A stretch of 64,000 nt of DNA from an uncultured Lachnospiraceae bacterium. GTDB taxonomy: Bacteria; Bacillota; Clostridia; Lachnospirales; Lachnospiraceae. The stretch's first letter is position 1; each line of letters starts with the position of its first letter. The notes beneath the pieces are model-generated. The model was not told the origin of the DNA and searched no databases. It saw nothing but the letters and a program-made list of their open reading frames with translations. Location of the stretch: NCBI GenBank assembly GCA_934343915.1, contig CAKRIL010000012.1, forward strand, positions 10,149-74,148, written 5' to 3'. Of this stretch, positions 18,127-26,031 are shown piece after piece. A program made the translations under genes and the position numbers.

Positions 18127-19344
18127 ATGGGAATCTATGAAGAGCTTAAGGCGAGAGGTCTTATAGCACAGGTAACTAACGAAGAAGAAATCAGCAAGAT
18201 GATTAACGAGGGAAAGGCTACATTCTACATCGGTTTTGACTGTACCGCCGATTCGCTCACAGCCGGACATTTCATGGCACTTACACTTATGAAGCGTCTT
18301 CAGATGGCTGGCAATAAGCCAATCGCATTAATCGGAGGCGGAACAACCATGATTGGTGACCCTTCGGGAAGAACTGATATGCGTAAGATGCTTACCAAGG
18401 AGGATATTGAGCATAACGCTGAGTGTTTCAAGAGACAGATGGAGCGTTTTATTGATTTCGGCGAGGGAAAAGCCCTTATGGTAAACAATGCCGACTGGCT
18501 GTTGAACCTTAACTATGTTGAACTGCTGCGCGAGGTCGGAGCATGCTTCAGCGTGAACAATATGCTTCGTGCCGAGTGCTACAAGCAGAGAATGGAGAAG
18601 GGACTTTCATTCTTAGAGTTCAACTACATGATTATGCAGAGCTACGACTTCTATATGTTATACCAGAAATACGGCTGTAACATGGAGTTCGGCGGCGATG
18701 ACCAGTGGAGCAATATGCTCGGTGGAACAGAGCTTATCCGCCGTAAATTAGGCAAGGATGCTCATGCCATGACAATCACACTTCTCACCGATTCCAACGG
18801 AAAGAAGATGGGCAAGACCGCAGGAAATGCAGTATGGCTTGACCCTGACAAGACCTCACCTTACGATTTCTTCCAGTACTGGAGAAATATTGATGATGCA
18901 GATGTAATGAAGTGCATCAAGATGCTTACATTCATTCCTCTTGATGAGATTGAGAAGATGGAAAGCTGGGAAGGCAGCCAGTTGAATGAAGCAAAGACAA
19001 TTCTCGCATACGAACTCACCAAGCTTGTTCACGGCGAGGAGGAAGCCAACAAGGCGAAGGCAAGTGCATCCGCAATCTTCGGCTCAGGTGATGCTTCCAA
19101 CATGCCTACTGTTGAGATTGAGGACGCTGATTTCAGGGATGGCTATGTTGACATTCAGACCCTTCTTGTGAAGGCAGGACTCTGCCAGTCACGCGGTGAC
19201 GCAAGAAGAAATGTCGAGCAGGGCGGTGTAACAGCCAACGACGAGAAGGCTGCACTTGACACTAAGTTCAGCAAGGATGACTTCGGTGACGGAATCGTGC
19301 TCAGAAGAGGAAAGAAGAGCTTCAAGAAGGCAGTGCTTAAATAA
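18127..19344 (+). CDS. tyrS: Tyrosine--tRNA ligase
   Basis: 405-residue class I aminoacyl-tRNA synthetase that charges tRNA-Tyr. The HIGH-like motif is in SLTAGHFMAL near residue 46, the KMSKS-like motif is KMGKTAG near 228, and a C-terminal S4 RNA-binding domain is present (LCQSRGDARR, GGVTANDEK). The ATG at 18127 has AAAGGA ten bases upstream and begins with the conserved MGIYEEL; an upstream ATG at 18094 gives an unlikely extension. Expression is governed by the T-box. Confidence 0.97.
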   Translation: MGIYEELKARGLIAQVTNEEEISKMINEGKATFYIGFDCTADSLTAGHFMALTLMKRLQMAGNKPIALIGGGTTMIGDPSGRTDMRKMLTKEDIEHNAECFKRQMERFIDFGEGKALMVNNADWLLNLNYVELLREVGACFSVNNMLRAECYKQRMEKGLSFLEFNYMIMQSYDFYMLYQKYGCNMEFGGDDQWSNMLGGTELIRRKLGKDAHAMTITLLTDSNGKKMGKTAGNAVWLDPDKTSPYDFFQYWRNIDDADVMKCIKMLTFIPLDEIEKMESWEGSQLNEAKTILAYELTKLVHGEEEANKAKASASAIFGSGDASNMPTVEIEDADFRDGYVDIQTLLVKAGLCQSRGDARRNVEQGGVTANDEKAALDTKFSKDDFGDGIVLRRGKKSFKKAVLK

Positions 19345-19378
19345 TATTAAGGCAGCAAGACTATTCATTAAGTGCATG

Positions 19379-19483
19379 AATGTATGGCATGTTATAATTA
19401 TGCATATTAGCTCCGTTGTACGAAGCAAGTTGTGCGGTTTTTCCCAAAAGTCGTAATATGCATAAATATAACATGCATACATT
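19379..19483 (+). repeat. Palindromic intergenic element, copy A (short form)
   Basis: A 105-base element in the tyrS 3' region. Outer arms of about 28 bases pair (AATGTATG..CATGTTATAAT with ATAACATGCATACATT and neighbouring bases). Inside are two boxes shared with copies at 42786-43015 and, reversed, 21584-21806: AGCTCCGTTGTACGAAGC followed by AAGTTGT, and CCCAAAAGTCG near the right arm. This copy lacks the roughly 120-base variable core of the other two. No reading frame fits all copies. Confidence 0.8.
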
Positions 19484-19518
19484 GTTCAGCCCGGAGAATA
19501 TGTTTTGCCGCATTAACG

Positions 19519-19559
19519 ATATTGTGGAGAGTACACATAATCTCCACAATATTTTTTTA
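19519..19559 (+). terminator. tyrS terminator
   Basis: ATATTGTGGAGA (19519-19530) pairs with TCTCCACAATAT (19541-19552) and a run of T follows. It lies downstream of palindromic element A, so the element is transcribed as part of the tyrS 3' untranslated region. Confidence 0.85.
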
Positions 19560-19564
19560 AATAG

Positions 19565-19655
19565 TATATTGCAATATAGAATAGCTTGTGATATGATACA
19601 ATAAACCCATCGATAGATATAGTGCGTGGCTGTTTACAGACAAAGCACTATATCT
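19565..19655 (+). promoter_or_regulatory. Promoter and two palindromes before the padR operon
   Basis: The -35 TTGCAA (19569-19574) and -10 TATGAT (19592-19597) are 17 bases apart. A perfect 14-base palindrome TATATTGCAATATA (19565-19578) covers the -35. Downstream, AGATATAGTGC (19615-19625) and GCACTATATCT (19645-19655) form an 11-base inverted repeat with a 19-base spacer. PadR-type repressors usually autoregulate through inverted repeats at their own promoter, so either may be the operator; the second could also be an RNA hairpin. Confidence 0.6.
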
Positions 19656-19689
19656 GGAGACTGCAAAAATCAAAGAAGGGAGTGTTTGC

Positions 19690-19995
19690 ATGAATACGCA
19701 GATGAAGAAGGGTGTTTTAGAACTGTGTGTTCTCTCAATGTTAGGTCAGGGCGACAGATATGGTTATGAGCTCACGGAGAGCCTGTCGGAGGAGATGTCC
19801 ATTGCACCGGGCACCTTGTACCTGATACTTAAGAGACTTAAGGATGATGAATGTGTCGAGACATATCTGGTGGAGTCGGAGGCGGGACCTGCCAGAAAGT
19901 ATTATCATCTGACCGATAAGGGGATAGAGAGTATGACACAGCAGAAGAATGACTGGCAGCAGTTCGTAAGAATTGTTGACAAATTCATAGGTTGA
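19690..19995 (+). CDS. PadR family transcriptional regulator
   Basis: 101-residue winged-helix DNA-binding protein. Typical features are KGVLELCVLSML, GYELTESL, APGTLYLILKRL and RKYYHLTDKG. Members are dimeric repressors released by small molecules or cell-envelope stress, commonly controlling adjacent exporters. The ATG at 19690 has GGGAG upstream. The next gene starts 17 bases after the stop, and an exporter pair and a lipid-synthesis fusion follow, so these are the likely targets. Confidence 0.9.
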   Translation: MNTQMKKGVLELCVLSMLGQGDRYGYELTESLSEEMSIAPGTLYLILKRLKDDECVETYLVESEAGPARKYYHLTDKGIESMTQQKNDWQQFVRIVDKFIG

Positions 19996-20012
19996 TAAGG
20001 GAGGAGAATATC

Positions 20013-21416
20013 ATGACAAGAGCAGAATATATGGAAAAACTCGCACAGGGGCTTAAGGATTATGAGGAGGATTTTGCATTAGATATTATCGGGGATTACA
20101 GGAGACATTTCGATGAGGCGGCTGCGGACGGAAGAAGCGAGGAGTCCGTATGTGAGGAGTTAGGAAGCGTTGAGGATTTTTTAAGGGATATACCGGAGGA
20201 GTTCAAAAAGAAGGACGAAGCAGATGAGACCTATGAAAGCACGACAGAGGGTGACAGCGATTTTGATAAGCTTGCGAGTGATTTCGGAAAGCTTATAAGC
20301 GAGGCGGGCAAGGCTGCGGGAAAAGCAGGAAAGGCAGCAGGCAAGGCTGCAATGAAGGCAGCCAAGAGCGCGGATTCAGCAATCAGCAAGCTGAGCGAGG
20401 TCATCGCAGATAAGATTAACGAAGCCGTAAATAAGCAGGATGAGGATTCTGACGAGGACTATGAGGAAGAGTTCAATGATGATTTCTCCAGTGATGAGCA
20501 GAACGACGGCACCTTCGGGCAGAGCAATGCCGAGGAAGGCACAGCTAATCATTACGAGGATGAAGATTATGGAATGAATCCGCTTATTGTATGCAGCTAC
20601 ACAGGCATCACAGGATTAAAGATGAGCGTTGTTGAGCCTGATGTTGAGATTAATCAGGCTGACACTCAGGCTGTGACAATCACAATGTCAAGACCTCTCA
20701 CCAAGAAGGAAAAGATGTCTATGAGCCCTGTTGTGACAGTGGAGGACGGAGTACTTAAGTTCAAGCAGGAAAATAAAAACAGAGCCTTTTCTTTTATAAA
20801 TACATCATCGAATGAGCCGCTTATATACTATGTGACCGTTCCTGCCGAATTTGAAAAGATTAATGTATCGACCGTGAGCGGAGGAATAAATGTTCAGAGC
20901 GACATAACAGTGAACAGATGTAAGCTCTCAACGGTGAGCGGTTCCGTAAATGCAGAATATGCAATACATGCAGATAAGCTTAAGATTAATGCGGTCAGCG
21001 GTTCAATCAAGGCAGGAGCACAGACGGATGCCAAGGAGCAGGAGTTCAGCTCCGTGAGCGGCAGCGTAAAGGCTGTCGTAGGAGGCGAGAACTTCAGCGC
21101 AGATACAGTGAGCGGTTCTGTTAAGCTGTCCATAGCTGAACCATGCAGCGGCAAGGTGAGCACAGTATCAGGCTCAATAGTTATTAAGCTGCTCTCTGAT
21201 ATCGGAATCGACATAAAGAGCTCAGGAATGAGCGGTTCCATGAAGCTCATGACGGATAAGCATGTCGACTGGAATAACGGGGAGGACAATAACCACGTCC
21301 GCTTCGGCTTCTCCAAGGCAGACAGACATGCGACCTTCGGGGACGGAATGGCAAGAATCACAACGAATTCCGTGAGCGGATCGGTGAAGGTGTACGACTT
21401 CGGGAAGGCGGAGTAG
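20013..21416 (+). CDS. DUF1700 / DUF4097 protein
   Basis: 467-residue protein. The N-terminal 65 residues are the DUF1700 (HAAS) segment (MTRAEYMEKLAQGLKD, CEELGSVEDFLRDIP). An Ala/Lys/Gly-rich helix and an acidic linker (about 85-185) follow. The C-terminal half is a DUF4097 beta-repeat ('toast rack') region, in which the motif VSGS or TVSGG recurs about eight times. No signal peptide or clear membrane helix is seen, unlike many relatives. Pairing with a PadR regulator is the standard arrangement and suggests envelope-stress or exporter signalling; the mechanism is unknown. GGGAGGAG precedes the ATG at 20013. Confidence 0.85.
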   Translation: MTRAEYMEKLAQGLKDYEEDFALDIIGDYRRHFDEAAADGRSEESVCEELGSVEDFLRDIPEEFKKKDEADETYESTTEGDSDFDKLASDFGKLISEAGKAAGKAGKAAGKAAMKAAKSADSAISKLSEVIADKINEAVNKQDEDSDEDYEEEFNDDFSSDEQNDGTFGQSNAEEGTANHYEDEDYGMNPLIVCSYTGITGLKMSVVEPDVEINQADTQAVTITMSRPLTKKEKMSMSPVVTVEDGVLKFKQENKNRAFSFINTSSNEPLIYYVTVPAEFEKINVSTVSGGINVQSDITVNRCKLSTVSGSVNAEYAIHADKLKINAVSGSIKAGAQTDAKEQEFSSVSGSVKAVVGGENFSADTVSGSVKLSIAEPCSGKVSTVSGSIVIKLLSDIGIDIKSSGMSGSMKLMTDKHVDWNNGEDNNHVRFGFSKADRHATFGDGMARITTNSVSGSVKVYDFGKAE

Positions 21417-21446
21417 GCTCCATAATTATTTGAGTTATAAAATTCG

Positions 21447-21538
21447 AGTGGCATAACAGTAGTTCTTGTTTGTTAAGTGTATATTCGGTTATATTTAAAC
21501 CTCTTATACACGGCAAGACATATAACTGTTATGCCACT
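21447..21538. repeat. Separate long inverted repeat
   Basis: AGTGGCATAACAGT (21447-21460) pairs perfectly with ACTGTTATGCCACT (21525-21538). Within the 64-base loop AGTGTATA and TATACAC can form an inner stem. It lies just after the DUF4097 gene and about 45 bases before palindromic element C, with which it shares no obvious sequence. It may act as a terminator or be a different mobile palindrome. Confidence 0.6.
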
Positions 21539-21583
21539 TGTGATTTTAGAATAATATTAAATGATATAGAAGCTTTGGTGGGG

Positions 21584-21806
21584 AGAATATTTTTATTTAT
21601 ACATGGCACGACTTTTGGGAGAAGCGTAGTTGTTCTTAGAGCTCTATTCGTAACGCAGCCAATTACGACATGGATGTCGGAATAGATGCCAACGCTCATG
21701 GAGGAGCGATTGGCATCGGTGGCAGACGTTAATAATATGTATGTCAGAGCGCTTAGAACAACTTGCTTCATACAATGGAGCTGCCATGTATAAATAAAAA
21801 TATTCT
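21584..21806 (-). repeat. Palindromic intergenic element, copy C (full form, reversed)
   Basis: A 223-base element with 25-base perfect terminal inverted repeats (AGAATATTTTTATTTATA then CATGGCA, and its complement ending at 21806). Read on the minus strand it shares AGCTCCATTGTATGAAGC-AAGTTGTTCTAA and CTTCTCCCAAAAGTCGTG with copies A and B, and core pieces GCCACCG and TGCCAA with copy B. Secondary stems such as GCCAATCGCTCCTCC / GGAGGAGCGATTGGC occur in the core. The space from 21417 to 21975 holds this element, the inverted repeat before it and nothing coding. Confidence 0.85.
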
Positions 21807-21975
21807 ACCTTCATAAGGTAAATAGAAATTATTTTGACGAGTATTTTGCCCGCAAAAGTGAAATCTTATAAAGGTTATATTAAGTTTTCATAAACTCCAT
21901 TGACTTAAGGTTTTCTGGGTGGCATTATTGCTTGTAAACAGCTAAAAAGCATAGAAAACAGAAACGAGGATTATT

Positions 21976-24129
21976 ATGGGAAAATTGATTAAGTATCTGG
22001 CTGACCACAAGCTTGCGGTACTGGTGATATTGCTGCTGCTTGGAGTTCAGGCATTCTGCGACCTTTCGCTCCCATCGTACACATCTGATATAGTCGATGT
22101 GGGAATACAGCAGGGAGGCATAGAAGGGGCTGCCGCAGAAAAGTATACACAGGAGACATATGAGGCGCTGAAGCTTTTTATGAGTGATGATGAGGCTTCA
22201 TTTGCGGACGAATGCTATGAACTTTCGGATGGTGTGTATGTCAGAAAGAGCTTATCGGCAAAGGAGCTTGATAAGTTAAATGACACACTTTTAACTGCTG
22301 CGAGCATGGTGTACTCGGTTGAGACATCAGGACAGTACAGCATAAGCGATATTGTGAATGGGTATAAGGCAGGCCTTGTGACGAAGGAGATGCTGTCGCA
22401 GGTGGCAGCACAGGTTGAGGCCACTATGGGTGATATGGCATCATCCATGAAGTCGCAGATGGCAGTAGAGCTTGTAAAGAGTGAGTATAATGTTCTCGGA
22501 TATGACTTAAATGCGATTCAGCGAAGCTACCTGTTCACCACCGGTGCTAAGATGCTTGCCATGACGCTGCTTATGGTTGCTGCGGCAATCGGTGTCGGCT
22601 TCATAGGTGCGAGAACGGCTGCGGCGATTGGACGTGACCTGAGAGAAAAGCTTTTTACCAAGGTAATCGGTTTTTCAAGCGCGGATATAAATAAGTTTTC
22701 CACGGCATCTCTTATAACACGAAGCACGAACGACGTACAGCAGGTACAGCAGGTTTCGGTTATGATGTTGAGAATCGTTCTGTATGCGCCTATTATAGGA
22801 ATAGGCGGAATTATAAAGGTTATGGGAACTGACACGGGAATGGGCTGGATTATAGGTGTTGCCGTTGGTGCGGTGCTTTCACTTGTGCTCGTTCTTATGG
22901 TTGTCGCAATGCCGAAGTTTAAAAAGATGCAGAGCCTTGTTGACCGTGTAAATCTTGTATCAAGGGAAATTCTCACAGGTACAATGGTTATCAGAGCATT
23001 CAGCAGGGAGAAGCATGAGGAGGAGAGATTCGACAAGGCGAACAAGGATCTCATGTCAACGCAGCTCTTCACGAACAGAGTTATGTCCATTATGATGCCG
23101 GCAATGATGCTTATTATGAATGCAATAACGGTGCTTATTGTGTGGATGGGCGCAAAGGGAATTGATATCGGACGTATGCAGGTAGGTGATATGATGGCAT
23201 TCATAACCTACACGATGCAGATTGTAATGGCATTTCTTATGATAACAATGATTTCCGTTATGCTTCCGAGGGCGGGAGTTGCCGCTGAGCGTATAGAGGA
23301 GGTATTAAATACCGAGGAGACAATTAAGGATAAGGACGATACGGCGGACACAGACAGAAAGCTTGCTGACTGCAAGGGTGTTGTCGAGTTCCATGATGTG
23401 TCCTTCAGATTTGAGGGCGGAAGCGAGAATGCTATATCGAACTTAAGCTTCAAGGCTGAGCCGGGAAAGACAACGGCAATTATAGGAAGTACGGGCTGCG
23501 GCAAGTCGACGGTTGTGAACCTTCTTGACAGATTCTATGATGTCACGGAGGGAAGCATTACACTCGACGGTGTTGATATAAGGGATATGTCACAGAAGGA
23601 ACTCAGAAGCCATATCGGACTTGTACCTCAAAAGGGTGTGCTTTTCTCGGGAACGATAGAGAGCAACATCAAGTTCGGAGGAGATTTCGTGACCGACGAG
23701 GATATGAAGGAAGCGGCAGAGATTGCACAGGCAACAGAGTTTATCGAGAGTAAGAAGGATGGATATGCCGATTCGATAGCACAGGGCGGAAACAACGTGT
23801 CCGGAGGACAGAAGCAGAGACTTTCGATAGCCAGAGCGATAGCCGTGAAGCCGAAGGTATATGTGTTCGATGACAGCTTTTCGGCACTTGACTTTAAGAC
23901 TGATGCGGCACTCAGAAAGGCTCTTTCGGTTAGAACCAAGGACGCTTCCGTGATTATTGTGGCACAGCGTATATCCACAATAATGAACGCTGACCAGATT
24001 ATTCTTTTGAATGAAGGAAAGGTGGCAGGAATCGGAACTCATAAGGAGCTCTTAAAGAACTGCCCTGAATATCCTGAAATTGCAAAATCCCAGCTTTCCG
24101 AAGCGGAGCTTGCAGGAGAGGAGGCGTAA
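21976..24129 (+). CDS. Heterodimeric ABC exporter, degenerate-site subunit with long outer loop
   Basis: 717-residue half exporter. Between the first and second membrane helices (about residues 40-195) lies an extra, mostly hydrophilic insertion predicted outside the cell, which accounts for its length. The ATPase domain (about 475-705) has GSTGCGKST and VSGGQKQR. Walker B is VFDDSFSALD (Asp for catalytic Glu) and the switch reads VAQRIST (Gln for His), so it is the degenerate partner. The next gene, five bases later, supplies the catalytic partner. ACGAGGA precedes the ATG. It belongs to the padR neighbourhood, though about 560 bases of repeats separate them. Confidence 0.9.
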   Translation: MGKLIKYLADHKLAVLVILLLLGVQAFCDLSLPSYTSDIVDVGIQQGGIEGAAAEKYTQETYEALKLFMSDDEASFADECYELSDGVYVRKSLSAKELDKLNDTLLTAASMVYSVETSGQYSISDIVNGYKAGLVTKEMLSQVAAQVEATMGDMASSMKSQMAVELVKSEYNVLGYDLNAIQRSYLFTTGAKMLAMTLLMVAAAIGVGFIGARTAAAIGRDLREKLFTKVIGFSSADINKFSTASLITRSTNDVQQVQQVSVMMLRIVLYAPIIGIGGIIKVMGTDTGMGWIIGVAVGAVLSLVLVLMVVAMPKFKKMQSLVDRVNLVSREILTGTMVIRAFSREKHEEERFDKANKDLMSTQLFTNRVMSIMMPAMMLIMNAITVLIVWMGAKGIDIGRMQVGDMMAFITYTMQIVMAFLMITMISVMLPRAGVAAERIEEVLNTEETIKDKDDTADTDRKLADCKGVVEFHDVSFRFEGGSENAISNLSFKAEPGKTTAIIGSTGCGKSTVVNLLDRFYDVTEGSITLDGVDIRDMSQKELRSHIGLVPQKGVLFSGTIESNIKFGGDFVTDEDMKEAAEIAQATEFIESKKDGYADSIAQGGNNVSGGQKQRLSIARAIAVKPKVYVFDDSFSALDFKTDAALRKALSVRTKDASVIIVAQRISTIMNADQIILLNEGKVAGIGTHKELLKNCPEYPEIAKSQLSEAELAGEEA

Positions 24130-24134
24130 GACGG

Positions 24135-25982
24135 ATGAGCGAAAATAAAGAATATTCAAAGAACAGAAATATGGGAAGGCGAGGACCGGGCGGCCACGGC
24201 GGAATGATGCCTGGTGAAAAAGCAAAGGATTTTAAGGGAACGACAAGGAAAATACTTGCGTATATAGGCAGGTATAAGATTGCAATAGTTCTTGTCGTGA
24301 TATGTGCCGTTGCAGGGACCGTATTTAACATTGTAGGTCCTAAGGTGCTTTCAAAGGCGACAACAGAGATTTTTAACGGGCTTGTCTCGAAGGTATCAGG
24401 CGGTGCCGGAATTGATTTCCATAAAATAGGAATTATACTATTGATACTTCTCGGACTTTACTGCGTGAGCGCACTTTTCTCGTTCATTCAAGGCTTTATA
24501 ATGAGCGGCATTTCTCAGAAATTAAGCTTCAGAATGAGAAAGGAAATATCTGAGAAGATTAACAGAATGCCTCTTGCGTACTTTGAGTCAAAGACCGTCG
24601 GAGAGGTGCTGTCAAGAATAACCAATGATGTAGATACATTCGGAATGAGCCTTAATCAGAGTATAACAACGCTCATAACATCAGTGACCACGCTTATCGG
24701 TGTGTTCATTATGATGATGACGATAAGCCCGCTCATGACGCTCATTGCGCTTGTGATTCTGCCTGTATCGGCGCTGCTTATCAGTGTGGTTGTAAAGCAT
24801 TCGCAGAAGTACTTCAAGGCACAGCAGGAGTACTTGGGCGATATCAACGGAACAATCGAGGAATCATACAGCGGACATACGATTATCAAGGCTTTTAACC
24901 GCGAGGATAAGGTCAATGGGAGCTTTCAGGAGACCAATGCGAAGCTCTATTCATCAGCATGGAGGTCACAGTTCCTCTCGGGTCTTATGCAGCCTATAAT
25001 GACCTTCGTAGGAAATCTGGGTTATGTGGCTGTTGCTGTATCGGGAAGCATGCTTGCGGTATCGGGCGCAATAACAGTCGGAGACATTCAGGCATTTATA
25101 CAGTATGTTAAGAGCTTCACACAGCCTATAACACAGATTGCACAGGTCTTTAATATGCTTCAGTCAATGGCTGCCGCCGCTGAGAGAATATTCGAGTTCC
25201 TTGATGAGGAAGAGGAGCCTGTCACAGAGAACCCTGTAAGGCTCGAGGATATTAAGGGTGAGGTTGATTTTGAGCATGTGAAGTTCGGCTACAATCCGGA
25301 GAAGCCGGTAATTCATGATTTCACATGTCATGTTGAGCCGGGAAGCATGGCTGCCATCGTAGGACCTACGGGAGCAGGAAAGACGACAATGGTTAAGCTT
25401 CTCATGCGCTTCTATGATGTAAATTCAGGCTGCATCAAGGTTGATGGAGAGAATGTTCAGAATTTTGAGAGAAGAAATCTTCGTGAGGCATTCGGAATGG
25501 TGCTTCAGGATACATGGCTTTTCAAGGGAACCATAATGGAAAATATCCGTTACGGCAGACTTGATGCTACGGATGAGGAGGTTATTGCAGCTGCCAAGGC
25601 GGCAAACGCTGACCACTTTATAAGAACACTCCCGGGCGGCTATGATATGGAGCTTAACGAGGAGGCAAGCAATGTATCTCAGGGACAGAAGCAGCTTCTC
25701 ACAATCGCGAGAGCTATTCTTGCAGATAACAGAATACTGATTCTTGACGAGGCGACAAGCTCGGTTGATACGAGAACGGAGCAGCATATTCAGGATGCGA
25801 TGGCTAACCTTATGAAGGGCAGAACGAGCTTCGTTATAGCTCACAGACTTTCAACCATAAGGGATGCGGATGTCATCCTTGTTATGAAGGACGGAGATAT
25901 CATAGAGCAGGGAAATCATAAGGAGCTTTTGGCACAGAACGGCTTCTATGCACAGCTTTACAACAGCCAGTTCGAAGGATAA
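24135..25982 (+). CDS. Heterodimeric ABC exporter, catalytic-site subunit
   Basis: 615-residue partner of the preceding exporter. A Gly/Arg-rich cytoplasmic N-terminus (RRGPGGHGGMMPGEK) precedes six helices and an ATPase domain with Walker A GPTGAGKTT, Walker B LILDEATSSVD (catalytic Glu present) and VIAHRLST. The signature is VSQGQKQL, again the altered form that faces the degenerate site. The strong likeness of this pair to the one at 11.8-15.4 kb suggests paralogues. It is followed 49 bases later by the lipid-synthesis fusion gene. Confidence 0.92.
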   Translation: MSENKEYSKNRNMGRRGPGGHGGMMPGEKAKDFKGTTRKILAYIGRYKIAIVLVVICAVAGTVFNIVGPKVLSKATTEIFNGLVSKVSGGAGIDFHKIGIILLILLGLYCVSALFSFIQGFIMSGISQKLSFRMRKEISEKINRMPLAYFESKTVGEVLSRITNDVDTFGMSLNQSITTLITSVTTLIGVFIMMMTISPLMTLIALVILPVSALLISVVVKHSQKYFKAQQEYLGDINGTIEESYSGHTIIKAFNREDKVNGSFQETNAKLYSSAWRSQFLSGLMQPIMTFVGNLGYVAVAVSGSMLAVSGAITVGDIQAFIQYVKSFTQPITQIAQVFNMLQSMAAAAERIFEFLDEEEEPVTENPVRLEDIKGEVDFEHVKFGYNPEKPVIHDFTCHVEPGSMAAIVGPTGAGKTTMVKLLMRFYDVNSGCIKVDGENVQNFERRNLREAFGMVLQDTWLFKGTIMENIRYGRLDATDEEVIAAAKAANADHFIRTLPGGYDMELNEEASNVSQGQKQLLTIARAILADNRILILDEATSSVDTRTEQHIQDAMANLMKGRTSFVIAHRLSTIRDADVILVMKDGDIIEQGNHKELLAQNGFYAQLYNSQFEG

Positions 25983-26031
25983 AAGGGGCAGAGGCAGCGC
26001 TTCTGTCTCACAGGCAGAATGGAGATGAATT

